The notes under the pieces: model-generated
Told to the model about the DNA's origin: nothing
Databases searched by the model: none
Seen by the model: the letters and a program-made list of their open reading frames with translations, nothing else
Shown: positions 45,585-59,313 of the stretch, in pieces
How the letters are laid out: the number at the start of each line of letters is the position of its first letter
Numbering within the stretch: the first letter of the stretch is position 1
Program-made: the position numbers and the translations under genes
Assembly: GCA_037952775.1 (NCBI GenBank)
Contig: JBANAY010000003.1
Span: 33,790,001-33,854,000, forward strand
DNA from: Clonostachys chloroleuca
Lineage: Eukaryota > Ascomycota > Sordariomycetes > Hypocreales > Bionectriaceae
Reading direction: 5' to 3'
Length of the DNA: 64,000 bases

Positions 45585-47220
45585 GCCGATAATCTTCAAG
45601 GGGTATCTAGTATGTAAAGCAGAACTTTCGCGGAGTTGTAGGGGGAAAATGAGAAATATATTGTTTCCTTGGAATTGTACGAGTGTTTTCCTTCTCAGTA
45701 TGTGATTTGCACGTGTTTCGACTTCTTCAAATCACACAAGAGTAATTCTGGTCTTCTTAACGAATTACTCCATTTCGCTCTTCACCCTACCCTAGACTCA
45801 CCCCGATCACCAACCACGTAGGTAATACACCCACAACTCCTACGATCAGGATGAAGGATGCTTTAAAGATAGCTTAGTGAGTATGTAGTTCAATAGAGAT
45901 ATTTTTAACATTGAAATGAGTTCCCACGGCTTTAGGTCTCCTCATTCTACTCAATTATCTGTCAGAAGTAATCGGCAAGGTAGGCATTTGAGCAACAACT
46001 CCTTCCATTTGTATTAGTTATCTTACTTCATCTTCACCCATACAGAGTGTTTTCGGGATAGTATCATTACAACTGACCCTGTATCTGTAGCTGATAGCTT
46101 TAGTCTCGCATCAACTGCATATGGTTATCTTAGCTATCCTAAGTGTGTCTAGCTAACGACACCATGGTGATTTTGACAGTAAGCCTACCATTTCTGTGAT
46201 ATCCAAAGATGGTCCCAAAACATGTTAGCGTGAATTAGCTACCGGTAGGTCGGATTTCTAACAAATAACCTATGCGACACTAACTTACTCGTGTGTAACA
46301 CATAACACCGAGACAAGTCGTTTCAAAAGCGATTCCAATCACGTGACGAGTCATGTCTCGAAGCAGGCATTAGCACTCAACAATGAATCATGAACTGTCT
46401 GTACCTGACAATTTCTTAATTAATCGCAGGTTCAGGGCTGGGCTGAATCGCTCTCGCCTCGGAACAGAGATGGGTCCGCCGAAGGATCTCCGACCAAACC
46501 ATGAGCCCCAACCGGACCATGAGCCTCAAACGGCATCGCACCAATGGCTTCTAGAAGATGGAACCCTGCGCTTAGATTGATAATGACACAAGGTGGAGCG
46601 GAAGCCGTGGAATCCGATCCCACAGTTCTTCTATACTCCCCTTCTTATTTCTTAACAAAGAGGAAGCCATTTGGCGATATTTGGAAGATGTACAAAACAA
46701 TTTTATGATACTCTCGAGCTGCCGCATCTCCCATGATATTGCGCAACTACATATCCATCAAACCATGAAAGACTACGCACGATTCATCCAAACTGCCGAG
46801 TATGTCGCCGACTTGAAAAGATGAAGGCTTGAGCAGAGAAAACGCTCGGCATACCCACCGGAGCCATCCTGTTTCCACTATCCTCCTACAGGTCAAAGTA
46901 GCGCAACGACGATGACGAATTGTGAAACGAGAGGCAAAATTTGACGACATCCTTATTATCATGCTCCCATTTAGGTAGGCCGTCCGGAAAAGGTCACCCA
47001 ATGGCTAAATGTAGAGCGGACTAGCATCAGCCTTGCAAAGACTTCGGAACGAACACCGACGTCTAAAATCTGTTACGTTGGCATCAGCCAGCTCGACTTT
47101 TCGGAGATTGGCACTCCGGTTGGCAGTCATGTAGAAATATATAAGTCTCCGATCCCAGCGGTGATCTAGAGGATGTCTTAGAGGATGCTTTTCCATGATT
47201 TTTTGACAACCTCCATCACC
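45585..47220. promoter_or_regulatory. Divergent region, ATG10 / CDH-like gene
   Basis: This 1.6-kb stretch is AT-rich at about 45610-46380. At 46335-46353 CCAAT, TCACGTGA and GAGTCA abut one another, resembling a composite regulatory site. No gene is recognised. Confidence 0.5.
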
Positions 47221-48906
47221 ATGCGTTCGGTGTCCAACTTTGGCCTGCTGGCCCTCTCCCTTGCAGGCAGCGCTCTGGCTGCTCCAAGCAAACAAAGCTA
47301 TGATTATATCGTAGTTGGTGGTGGACCAGCGGGAATCATCACCGCTGATCGCCTCTCCGAGACAAATAAGCAGGTCTTACTGATCGAGAGAGGACCAGGT
47401 TCTACGATAGCAACAGGATCTAACCACTCTCTGGTCTGGAATGATACACTAACGCCCATTGACGTCCCTGGACTTACAACTGCGGTGGGTGGACTTGATC
47501 TCTGGAACGAGTACTCATGCAAGGATACTGCGGCTTCCGCTATCTGTGTTCTTGGCGGTGGTGCTACTGTCAACTATATGGTTTTCGTCCATCCACCAGC
47601 CAGAGACTTCGACGACAAGTGGCCCAAGGGCTGGAAGTGGAATGATATTGCCCCTGCTGCAAACAAGTTTTACGAGCGCAACCCGGGTTCAAACACCCCA
47701 TCTGAGGATGGCCAGCGCTACGATCAGGGCATGTACGATACCTTTGCTCCCTTTTTCGACGGACTTGGCTGGAAGGCGACCGATATGTCCAAGGAAGCCG
47801 ATGAGAAGCATCAGGTTTACAGCCACCCTACCTGGAACATCAAGAATGCCATGCGGGCTGGACCTGTACGGACCTACCTGCCCTTCTCCCAGCAGCGCGA
47901 GAACTTTACTCTTCGTCTTGGCACCAATGTCATCCGTCTTGTGCGCAAGGGCTCGCGTGTGACGGGAGTTGAGATTCAGAACTCGGACGGAAGCCGCGAG
48001 ACTGTCCAGCTGAACAGGAACGGGAGAGTGGTCCTGGCAGCTGGTGCCATGTCTACTCCCAAGGTGCTTTTCAACTCTGGTATTGGTCCCAAGGAGCACA
48101 TCCAGACCGCTAAGAAGACTGGCATTACCCTGCCAGATGAGAAGGAGTGGATTGAGCTTCCGGTTGGCAAGAGCTTCAAGGATCACAACATCTTCACTTT
48201 GAACATCCAAACCAACGAGACTTGGGGCCCTCTGGATAGCGACATTGTCCTCGATGGAACCGATACCAAGAATATCGATCTTTATGAAAGCACTGGTTCC
48301 GGCGTTCTCACCCAGGGAAGACACAGAATGGTCTTCTTTACTTCCAATGTTGGCAGCGATGGTGTGACCCGTTACTACCAAGGTTCAGCAGCCCCCTCAG
48401 ATACTGGTCTGGTTTCTTTGAAGGTTTACCAGACGCACGGTCTGACCTCAGAAGGTGTTCTGGGGTTGGCAGCAGACGGAAAGACGACAGTTGTGCAGAG
48501 CCCTTACCTTCAGACCGAGGGCGACCGCGAAGCAGCTACCGCCCTTGTCGACAGCCTTGTCAAGGATATCACATCCAACAAGGGCTTCCAGATTGTCGGC
48601 TACACCAACACGTCCGCCGTTATCAAAGCCGCGACTGGGGGCAATCACTTTGTCGGCACCACGAAGCTGGGAACTGACGACGGCCGCAAGGGTGGTTCTT
48701 CTGTTGTTGATACGAATGCCAAGGTCTACGGGACGGACAACTTGGTGAGTGACTTGGATCCAGGCATGGATGTAAGAGAGAAATGCTAACAAAGATTCTA
48801 GTTCATTACGGATGCCAGTATTCATCCTGACCTCCCTTCTGGCAACAGCCAGGCCATTGTCATGGTTGTTGCTGAGGCAGCAGTGGAGAAGATTCTCGCC
48901 TGTTAG
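47221..48906 (+). CDS. Secreted GMC flavoprotein resembling the cellobiose dehydrogenase flavin domain
   Basis: GMC oxidoreductases use FAD to oxidise sugars or alcohols; this one most resembles the dehydrogenase domain of cellobiose dehydrogenase (AA3). Exons 47221-48744 and 48802-48906 give 542 residues. A signal peptide (MRSVSNFGLLALSLAGSALA) leads directly to the FAD-binding YDYIVVGGGPAGIITADRLS; there is no N-terminal haem-b cytochrome domain, and no C-terminal cellulose-binding module. Further landmarks are VLLIERGPGS, CVLGGGATVNYMVF, KNAMRAGPVRTYLPF, GVTRYYQGSAA and the catalytic pair in GGNHFVGTTKLG (His) and DLPSGNSQAI (Asn). Exact substrate is unknown. An in-frame ATG at 47185 would bury the signal peptide, so I prefer 47221. 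Confidence 0.9.
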
Positions 48907-49591
48907 ATTCCATTATAAAGATGGATACTGATGGCGAAGGATAAATGTAGGAACACAAATGTAACCAGAAAGTGTATATATCAGCCTGGTCGCTGCTACA
49001 ATTATTGTACAGATTTTTTTGCAATACATAAGTCTGTTACTGGATATTGTCTTATATATTGCTGGGAGAACTACCTGAATGCCCTTGGCCCATAGTAGCT
49101 GTTTGAGTAAGACATAGAAGTCTACTGACATGGCCGAAGCTCTCTATGTAGGTTTGGTGCACCGCAGCCGCTATCCGCCACGTAACGGATTCTAGCCTTA
49201 TCCATTCAATGTTGTTAGATGTCCTATATTGTTGAAGAAAAGGGATAATGGAGGTGTGCTTGATTGGCTGGGGCGAGCAGTTGTCGAGATATTTTACAGT
49301 GGGGACTCTCACTGCCAAGCAGCGCTACCGACCGCTGTAACCACCCCAAACAAGTGCCAGCGCCAGTCGCGTACAACTTGGATAAGTGCTAGGTGGCCGC
49401 ATCGCATTCTCCTTCCACACCTGCGCCTTGTTTCTCAGTCGCCTGCGCAGACACCACGGAGGAAGTTGGTTTCCTTGGGAGGGATCGTTGCTTTTTTCTT
49501 TATATTTTCTGTTCTTTGCCCTCGAAGCGTTGTGTGTTGTATATCAATTTTTCCTCTTCCTTGTACGATACGATATGATACAGCCAGTCCC
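48907..49591. other. Intergenic region upstream of the GH47 gene
   Basis: It holds the CDH-like 3' flank and the GH47 promoter. A T/C-rich leader (about 49480-49560) ends in short ACGATA/CGATATGATA repeats just before the ATG. No other feature is seen. Confidence 0.5.
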
Positions 49592-51824
<2,233 letters not shown>

Positions 51825-52120
51825 ATAGACCAATTGTTGTCAATTTATAAATATTGTTTCGCTACGAATATACCACGCTTGGCGATATTTGTCTCGCTAT
51901 GAACATACCGCGTTTGTTATCTCTCATCCTAATCAAATAATTCAAAATCTCCCTCTTCTCCCCCCCCCCCTTTTTTTTCTCCTTTCCCCTTTTGATTATA
52001 CAGCAGTATAGAGCAGAGCGCACGAAAGCAACGAAAGCAACTGCAACCTGGAAATCAAAACCATCCCTTAGAACATCCAGTGATCCGCAGCCACTGCTGA
52101 TAACCACACCGGCCCATCTG
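51825..52120. other. Convergent intergenic region with C11T8 tract
   Basis: It is AT-rich and includes an uninterrupted C11 followed by T8 at 51960-51978, between the 3' ends of the GH47 gene and the Gfd2-like gene. Confidence 0.55.
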
Positions 52121-53116
52121 CTAGATCGTTTTGGCGTCCCAGGTTCTGGCTTCCACCTCTCGATGCGCAGCGACATCTCGACACTCAACGGTTTTGAGGT
52201 GTGCTTTGAAGAACCAGTCGACCCATTCCTCTCTGCAGCCTTCGGTGAACATGGCCTCGGGGCTTTTAGCGAGGAAGGTCATGTACCACATGAAGTCGGT
52301 CGACCACTCCCACTCCTTCTTGGCGGCGTCGAGGGTCGCGACGCCGATGAGGGCCCGGAGGTTGTAGTGAGCCGCGTTGCCCGGGTGGTTGGTCCACATC
52401 TGGAACAGGCACATCTCGGACATGATGTTGCTGAGGCCGGCGTGGTGTTTCTCCATGACGAGGTTGTAGGCGCCGACGACGTCGACGGAGCAGAGGGGAT
52501 CGAGGCCCAGGTCGAGGCCCAACTTTCGCAGGCTCTCGGGGCGCGAATGCGAGTTCGAGACGACGACGGCGTAGTCACGGCCCCTGACGATGTCGGCAAT
52601 GCAGGCGGGTAGCAGTTCGGGTGTGACCACGGTCGAGCGGCCAAAGTTGAACGTCGTGTTGGGGAGTGTGACGCCCCATTTGTTGCTGGAGATGAGGCAG
52701 AAGTGGTAGGACTGCACGGCAGCCATGGCCCATTCTTCATCCTGTCTGCCGGCTCGCATGCCATTGTCGAGGTAGCGGGTGTCGAAGACGGAGATCCCGA
52801 CGTCGACGTAGCCCTGGTGCTTGATCCTGGATGGACAGATGTGCAAGCTCAGGAAGAGGACATCCCTCAAATGGGATTTTTCGCGGAGAGTTTTGTTGTC
52901 AATATATCTCTTTCCCTTTGGGTAATAACCAAAGAGTGCTCGGATGTTTCCCAAGTCACGTCTCTCCTCGCCGATTGCGCGCAGGGATGGGCCCATAGGG
53001 GGATTGGACTTATGGGGAGGGAGCGAATGCTCAGGGTGAGAGCCTTTCAAAAGACTGGCATGAAGGGAATTGGTGGTGGTTCCTTCCGAGGAAGGATTCA
53101 TGGGTGAAGGAACCAT
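52121..53116 (-). CDS. Gfd2/YDR514C-like protein with degenerate RNase-H-fold domain
   Basis: A single exon of 331 residues from ATG 53116. The C-terminal 250 residues resemble the Gfd2/YDR514C-like DEDDh (RNase-H-fold) domain common as many paralogues in filamentous fungi: HLRDVLFLSLHICPS corresponds to the first strand, then YVDVGISVFDTRYLD, FNFGRSTVVTPELLPACIAD, RDYAVVVSNSHSRPESLRKL, and CSVDVVGAYNLVMEKHHAGL. In that first strand the acidic pair expected of an active DEDDh exonuclease is not visible (SLHICP), and the second region has SNSHSRP rather than an HD-type motif, so this copy may be inactive. Recognition is from memory of the pattern, and the N-terminal 50 residues look disordered. 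A tandem degenerate repeat lies just upstream. Confidence 0.6.
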   Translation of the reverse strand: MVPSPMNPSSEGTTTNSLHASLLKGSHPEHSLPPHKSNPPMGPSLRAIGEERRDLGNIRALFGYYPKGKRYIDNKTLREKSHLRDVLFLSLHICPSRIKHQGYVDVGISVFDTRYLDNGMRAGRQDEEWAMAAVQSYHFCLISSNKWGVTLPNTTFNFGRSTVVTPELLPACIADIVRGRDYAVVVSNSHSRPESLRKLGLDLGLDPLCSVDVVGAYNLVMEKHHAGLSNIMSEMCLFQMWTNHPGNAAHYNLRALIGVATLDAAKKEWEWSTDFMWYMTFLAKSPEAMFTEGCREEWVDWFFKAHLKTVECRDVAAHREVEARTWDAKTI

Positions 53117-54933
53117 TTCTCTTGTAGTGGCAGTACCTTGAGCTTAAGAATGAGGGTGTGTACAAAAGATATCTTGAAGTGTATATGTGAAAATAGAAGA
53201 CCTTGGTGTTCAGGGGGAATGATTGATGTCGAGATATGTGGAAGCGTAGATGTGTGAATTAGAGGACCTTGGGGTCCAGTGTGACTGATGGATGTAATGA
53301 TGTCTTGAGGTGAACGAGAGTAAAGAAGTCCCTCGGGCTTATGGAAGAATATTTGATACAAAGATATCTTGAAGTGAGTGAGTAGGTGTCAAGTCTGAAG
53401 ACGAATCTTGAGAATTGATGTAGAAGGATGAATTTATTTGAACGAATGAGGGAGAGAGAGACTCGCCTTTTGTAGACACATTGGAACGACTAGAGAATCA
53501 AAGTTTTCTATTCGAAGGAAAATTCGAAAAGCAAGGTTTCCCATCATCGTCGTTGCCTTTTGTTAGAGACGCCCGAAAGATATAGAGAGGGAAAGAGGAG
53601 TCATGATCTGATGAAGTTAACAATAAATTAACATCTTGTGTTTTACTGAATGAAAAGCATAATTCATAGGCAAGTGCATGCAAAGCACGAAAAGTATATT
53701 TTTGAATTAGATAATGAAGTGTGGGTTGTGATCCCCGTGTTACTGTGGTGGAGGATTTCTTTCAGCAGCTTGAACATTTGAGCTAGATACACTTGGCCAG
53801 CTTATTGTGAACATGCATGACTTGGAAATTGAAAGAAACAGAGTGGAATTTGACTGAAATTTCTAGATGCTTTGTGTGCTTCAACAAGTATAGAGATTTT
53901 TGCGTCTCCGATTTTGTGTCGAGATCGTGGGTAGTGACAGTTTCGATGTCCTCGGCTTTCGCGAATCCCGAAATTTCCAAAAAAAAAAAAATTCAGTTGA
54001 ATTGTCCTATAAGCTTCTATCAACAAGCGTGAAGCTTTTCCCGAGACCTGTCTGGTTTCTGTACTTTAGGCAGATCGTGGCTTGAGGATGTTTGTCTCTT
54101 ACAACATGAGGCTATAGTATATTCCCAAATAGGTAAGAGTCGAGCATCTGTTGCTGTTTACCAGGCTAAGTGCGGGGTGGTACCATTACTTGAACGTTAG
54201 CTTATGGTACTCTCTGAAGGTGTAACTTTAGCGCAAGAGCCAAGTACTGGAAAGTCCCGTCTTGTAGAGCAACAATCCAGTAAATAACATGTTTCAGTGG
54301 ATCAGCCGCCCACTGACTAAGACACTTTAGGGGCTGCCTCAGATCAACCCACACGCGAGTAATGAGAGCAGAACTGGGGTGATGATAAGGCTCTGGCACT
54401 CGTTGTCCAATTGCGCATTGCCGAGATACCATGTTTCCTCGCCTTGGCTGCCAACCCAGGGACCTTTGCTTATCATTGCATTTCCTCCCTGTATGATTCT
54501 GCAATTGGGGGGAGATTCTTTATCGTCCTGCTGCTCCTGGCCTGTGCGTCTGCGGGACAAGAGGGCGCAGACTGTTACACGCACCCCCAATCCCCAAACC
54601 TTGGCTCGCATCTTGCATCTCACATGTGCCTCGTGGATGCGTCCACCCACACGCCCCGTCCTGAGTCGCTCCAACTTTAATCAACTTCGCCAACTTCCGC
54701 TCCCTTAGGCGCCCTCCGGTGGAACGACAGAGCCCTCTGGATGAGATGCGCCTTCGAGTCGCAGAGATCCTCCCGCACTGAATGATCCCTGCAATATCGT
54801 CATTCCTTTCTGATCCGTCGTATGGGCCTGGCCCTGGCCTGCCCGCCCGCACTCTCGACGAGTCCCGCCGCCGAACCAAGTACATAGCAGCAGTCGGGGT
54901 TGGCCAAGACGCTCGCCCCCAATTTCCGTGGCC
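53117..54933. other. 1.8-kb intergenic region, AT-rich, with repeats
   Basis: It separates the Gfd2-like gene from the permease. 53168-53422 holds a degenerate tandem repeat (listed separately). 53500-54200 is AT-rich, with an A12 tract near 53980. Open frames on both strands around 54340-54720 have no family resemblance. The last 200 bp should be the permease promoter and leader. Confidence 0.5.
53168..53422. repeat. Degenerate ~66-bp tandem repeat, four units
   Basis: Units begin near 53168 (AGATATCTTGAAGTG), 53231 (GAGATATGTGGAAGCG), 53298 (GATGTCTTGAGGTGAA) and 53361 (AGATATCTTGAAGTGAGTG), each followed by an ACCTTGG/CCCTCGG block and a GATTGATGT/GATGGATGT end. Unit length is 62-67 bp and identity is moderate by eye. 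It sits immediately upstream of the Gfd2-like gene. Confidence 0.6.
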
Positions 54934-56929
54934 ATGGCTCCGCGCCGTGACATCGAACTGGGCACTCTCAACAGTATCAAACTCAAAGACGACACCCTTA
55001 CCCAGGGAAGTTCCTACAGCATGAGGGAGCCCGATTTCGGTGATGGCATACCCCCCAAGCGCTTCGAGCGCTTCATCGATGGTTTCAAGCGCGACCCGGC
55101 CTCCAACTTCTTTGGCAATGAGAACTTCAACCACCACGAGAATGCCTCCTTCCGCGAGCACGACGGCGCGCATTACTACGACCTGCGGCTCGCCACCCTC
55201 GAGACGGTACAGACGGGCCTGGCAAGGAAGCTGAAAGGGCGCCACCTTCAAATGATTGCCATTGGAGGCTCGATAGGTACCGGGCTCTTCGTGGCCTCTG
55301 GTAAGGCCCTGGCTACTGGCGGGCCCGCATCTCTATTGCTAGCCTTTTCAATCGTGGGCGCCATGCTGTATTGCACATGCCAGGCTTTGGGCGAGCTTGC
55401 CGTGCTTTTCCCTATAGCTGGATCCTTTTCTTCCTGGGCGACACGCTTTCTGGACCCTTCCTGGGGCTTTGCCATGGGGTGGAAGTAAGTTTGTCAGAAG
55501 TCTTGACCTCGCCTCGGGCGTGTCTCGCTAACAATCGGCTGTTTAAGTTATGCTATGCAGTGGCTGACTGTTCTGCCGCTGGAGATAATTGCGGCTGCCA
55601 TGACGATCGGCTACTGGGATGAGAGGCTCACCCGAGCAATCTTTGTCACAGTGTTCCTTACCGTAATCATCCTCATCAACATGTTTGGCATTAAAGTATA
55701 TGGTGAAGCTGAATTCATCTTCTCAATCATCAAGGTGGTTGCTGTAATAAGCTTCATGTCAGTATTATTCGTGCTCCTCACCTGACTCTCCCTCCCTCGC
55801 TTCGGGCGTCCCCGTCTCATTTCCTTATTGCAATGTTGCAAAGTCTAACTCATGGGCCCGCCTTAGACTCCTGGGTATTGTCTTGAACTTGGGTGGAACC
55901 CCGGATCGTGGCTATATTGGAGGCGAATACTGGCACAACCCAGGCGCTTTCAAGAATGGCTTCAAGGGTCTGTGTAGTGTTTTTGTCACAGCAGCATTCT
56001 CCTTTACCGGCACGGAACTTGTCGGACTTGCGGCTGCTGAGACTATCAACCCCCGAAAGTCGCTCCCAACAGCCATCAAACAGGTATTCTGGAGAATCAC
56101 CATATTCTATATTGCGGCACTTACTCTTGTCGGTCTTCTTGTCAAACACGATAACCCTCGGCTCACCGATGGAGCCAGCGACGCCGATGCCAAAGCCTCC
56201 CCATTCGTCATCGCAATCGAGGCGGCTGGTATCCAAGTTCTCCCATCCGTGATGAATACGGTCATCCTGATTGCAGTTTTGTCAGTGGGCAACTCCGCCG
56301 TATTCGGTTCCTCACGTACCCTTGCCGCTCTGGCCAACCTTAACCAAGCGCCCAAGTTCCTCGCATACATCGACCGAAAGGGACGGCCACTCGCGGCACT
56401 AGCCGTCGCCGGCGCCTTCGGCTTCCTCTCGTTCCTCGCCGACCTCAGTGCGCAAAACGACGTCCTCGACTGGCTCCTCGCAATCTCCGGCCTCTCCTCC
56501 ATCTTCACCTGGGGCTCCATCTGCCTGTGCCACATCCGCTTCCGCCACGCCTGGGCGGCCCGCGGCCGCACCACGGCCGAGCTCCCCTTCCGCTCCCAGG
56601 TGGGCGTCCTCGGCTCCTGGGTCGGCCTCATCATGAACATCGCCGTACTCGCCGCCCAGTTCTGGGTCGGGGCCTTCCCCGTCGGCTGGACCCAAATGAC
56701 CTCTGGCGAGATCGCCAGGTCCTTCTTCCTCAAGTGGATGGGCGGCCCCATCATCCTCATCTTCTACGTGCTCCATAAGCTCTTCTATCGGACGACTTAT
56801 GTCCGCACGCGGGACATGGATGTCGACACCGGCCGAAGGGACTTCAACGTCCCGATCCTGCACGCCCACGAGGAGCAGGAGCGCTCCGCGTGGCCGACCT
56901 GGAAGAAGGTTTATAAGTTCCTGTGCTGA
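54934..56929 (+). CDS. Amino-acid permease (yeast AAT/YAT family)
   Basis: Plasma-membrane proton/amino-acid symporters of the APC superfamily. Exons 54934-55484, 55548-55757 and 55867-56929 give 607 residues with about 12 membrane helices. A hydrophilic N-terminus of about 100 residues precedes TM1, which contains the substrate-site motif MIAIGGSIGTGLFVASGKAL. Further signatures are FAMGWNYAMQWLTVLPLEII, IKVYGEAEFIFSIIKVVAVI, FSFTGTELVGLAAAETINPR, GNSAVFGSSRTLAALANLNQ and DWLLAISGLSSIFTWGSICL. The C-tail is short and ends KVYKFLC. It is general- or broad-specificity by resemblance; substrate is not predictable. The upstream 1.8 kb may carry nitrogen control, but I did not find clear paired GATA sites. 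Confidence 0.94.
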
Positions 56930-57611
56930 GGGTGGGCTAAAATCGCATTTCTTTTTCTTAAATAGCTAGGGTATGGTACCATATATTGATGTTTTATGAT
57001 GGATGGCGTATGACTAAATAGGTGGGAATAATGGTCTTATTTTGGGGTTTCAAGAGAGCTGGTTTCAACTTGGATTAGGTAGCGTGCTTTCTTCTTCTTC
57101 CATCTTGCCTGAATTTACAACGGGCTACCGCATTTTCAGATGTACTTTTTGTTCGCCCAGATCTTCGTGACATGAGATAATATTGAATCTTATTCATTGC
57201 ATTGTTGTACCTAAGTCACAAATTGCATCATGTTTATGTATCAGTACCCAACTGCTCTGCTCCTCGGCTGATGTGATGATGACCTTTCGGTATAAATTTC
57301 AACTTTTTTTTTTCTCCTTTTAGAGTTTCTTGTGTTACAGTGCTCTATCAGACAGACCGAGACTACTTAGGTAAGGAGTACATACAAAAAGGCTCTCTGA
57401 TAATAGTGCCCGTATGGCATGAGCTAAGGAAATGAGAAAAGGACGACGAACAGTATCTCCCATGAATCATGAGTGAAAAATTTGTAGACATGTAATCATC
57501 AATAGCAACTCCGCGCACAACGGCTCCCTTCCAAAGATTTGTTATCGCCCCCGGCGTATGAGCTATCAAACGCGCCAACCGTAATTTTACAACACACGCT
57601 GCTATTTTGGT
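56930..57611. other. Convergent intergenic region
   Basis: AT-rich 680 bp between the permease and NTF2-like 3' ends; a T9 tract occurs near 57307. No gene or RNA is recognised. Confidence 0.55.
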
Positions 57612-59313
57612 TTAAAAATCCCAGAAACTCCTCTGCTGAGATGTGAGGCCCGACTTTCGCGTGGGGGCAGGCTTGGGAGCCTGCTGCTCTGCTTCCTCGC
57701 CGTAGAGCCAATCTCGGTTGGTTCCCTTTCGGCCTCCCATTCCGTCACCCGCAATGTGAATACGAGAGTCATCCTTGGCTGTGGGGGCCCCTGTATGGTT
57801 CTCCTTTTGCTTGGGGGACTCGTCGTAGGCGGACCAGTTGGCACCCATCATCTTGACAGCCTTTTGGCGCCCCTCAGGAACATGTCGTGATGCAGGGGCC
57901 TCTTCGGGGGCGGGATCATCCGTCATGGTGAAGTGAGAATCGAAGTCCTTACCACGGTGAGCCAGGTTGGTAATGTTGCCCAGGGCCTTGTTAGGTTCTG
58001 GGCTGGCCCCCTCTTGCAGAGTTCGGTCCTTGTAGAGATTTAATTGATCGTTGTGAACCGAGCCACGTTGGCGCATGTTTTTGTTGTTGGGGTGGACAAC
58101 CCTCTCCCCATCGTCTTGCAGCTCGAAGTGCGACTCGGCATCGCGACGACCCTTGCCAGCTGGCGGGGCAGGGGTCTCACCCTTGAGAACCTCTCGATCA
58201 GTATCCCAGTGCCTGACATCCTGATAACGAACACCCTTAGAAGGCTTTGGCTTTGAGGGAGTGACGAAATCTTCGAAATCCCACTGGCTATCATGCTTGG
58301 ACTTTTGACGTTTGTCGATCGTGACACCAGCCTCAGGGGCATCCTGTGGGTCAGATCCGTCGGCGAAGTCAAAGTGCTGGAATTTTCGTGGGTTGGGGCG
58401 GATGTACTGGCTCGATGGGCGTCCTTTGGGAGTGTCTTCGTCCTCAGGGTGCTCCTGTTCCCTGTCAAACAAACGCATGGGCTGGAAGTTCTTGCCCTGG
58501 CCAGCCTTTGCGGGCGAAACAGTAGAATGCCTGTTGGCGCTGGGAGAATCCTCTTCCTCTGGCTCGTCGCCTAGGATTTGGGTGAAGGATCTCTGCTGAG
58601 GGCGTTTGCCGCCGAATGGAGAAACTACCGACGCCATAGATTCGTTCTCAATCTCCTCCCTCGAGGCCATCATGTGTAAAGTGGCATGAGGGTCACGGAG
58701 GGCATGTGTAGAGTTTCCTCGCGCTCGGTTAAGGTGTTCGTTTTGGCTTTGCGGGATACTAGCGGCTCCGGTTCCAGCCGCAACTGCCTTCTGGCAGCTC
58801 TGGATCAACTTGATCTGCTCTCTGTTGTCCTTGATAGGCCAGTTTCGACCAGACTTCCCAATGATCTCAATCTGCTTGAGCAGCGCACCCTGGTCCCACT
58901 GGAGACGGATCTGCGAAATCTTGCCGGCCGTGTTGAAGAAAACGAGATGGGTCTGTATTCAATTGAAGTTAGCGCATGGCAGTAGGTAGGCTTTCAGGAT
59001 GGTTACATACAATTGGCAGGTATGCGACGCGGTCGCTCAAGAAGTTGTCGTCGAGACCGGGTAGGTAGGCGCCTCCGCTCGTGATAAACTCGAGTGTGGT
59101 GTCAACCTCGACGACAGCCGCGGACTCGCCCTCGATGACAGTGAGGATATCCTGCTTCTTGATCTTGAGCTGTCTGTGCAGCGAGTTCAGATGTTTGATA
59201 ACCTCAGCTGCGCCAGAGAAGGTGGTGGTGGTTGGAACATAATGCAGCGACGCGCTGTCAGCCAGCAGCGAGGAGCTGGGCGAGGCCAGGAACTGGTTAT
59301 ATGCCGTCGCCAT
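57612..59313 (-). CDS. NTF2-like fold protein with long disordered tail
   Basis: Exons 59011-59313 and 57612-58952 encode 547 residues; the ATG at 59313 is chosen because the upstream in-frame start is only TTG. The N-terminal ~150 residues look like an NTF2-like domain conserved in ascomycetes: YNQFLASPSSSLLADSASLH, GAAEVIKHLNSLHRQLKIKK, LPGLDDNFLSDRVAYLP, THLVFFNTAGKISQIRLQWD and IEIIGKSGRNWPIKDNREQI. The rest is charged and disordered with repeated short motifs such as KFQHFDFADG, DSQWDFEDF, ESHFELQDDG, DSHFTMTDDP, GANWSAYDES and a terminal QRSFWDF. Function is unknown; a protein- or RNA-binding scaffold is possible but only inferred. Confidence 0.8.

Noticed and set aside
45585..45599. 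Five-codon upstream extension of ATG10
   Set aside because: It begins at TTG; the ATG at 45584 starts MEIANFP, as expected for Atg10.
47689..48381. 230-codon open frame on the minus strand
   Set aside because: Antisense to the GMC flavoprotein exon; no family resemblance.
53098..53361. Minus-strand open frame over the 66-bp repeats as a separate gene
   Set aside because: It has no ATG start and overlaps the Gfd2-like start in another frame; kept only as part of the repeat observation.
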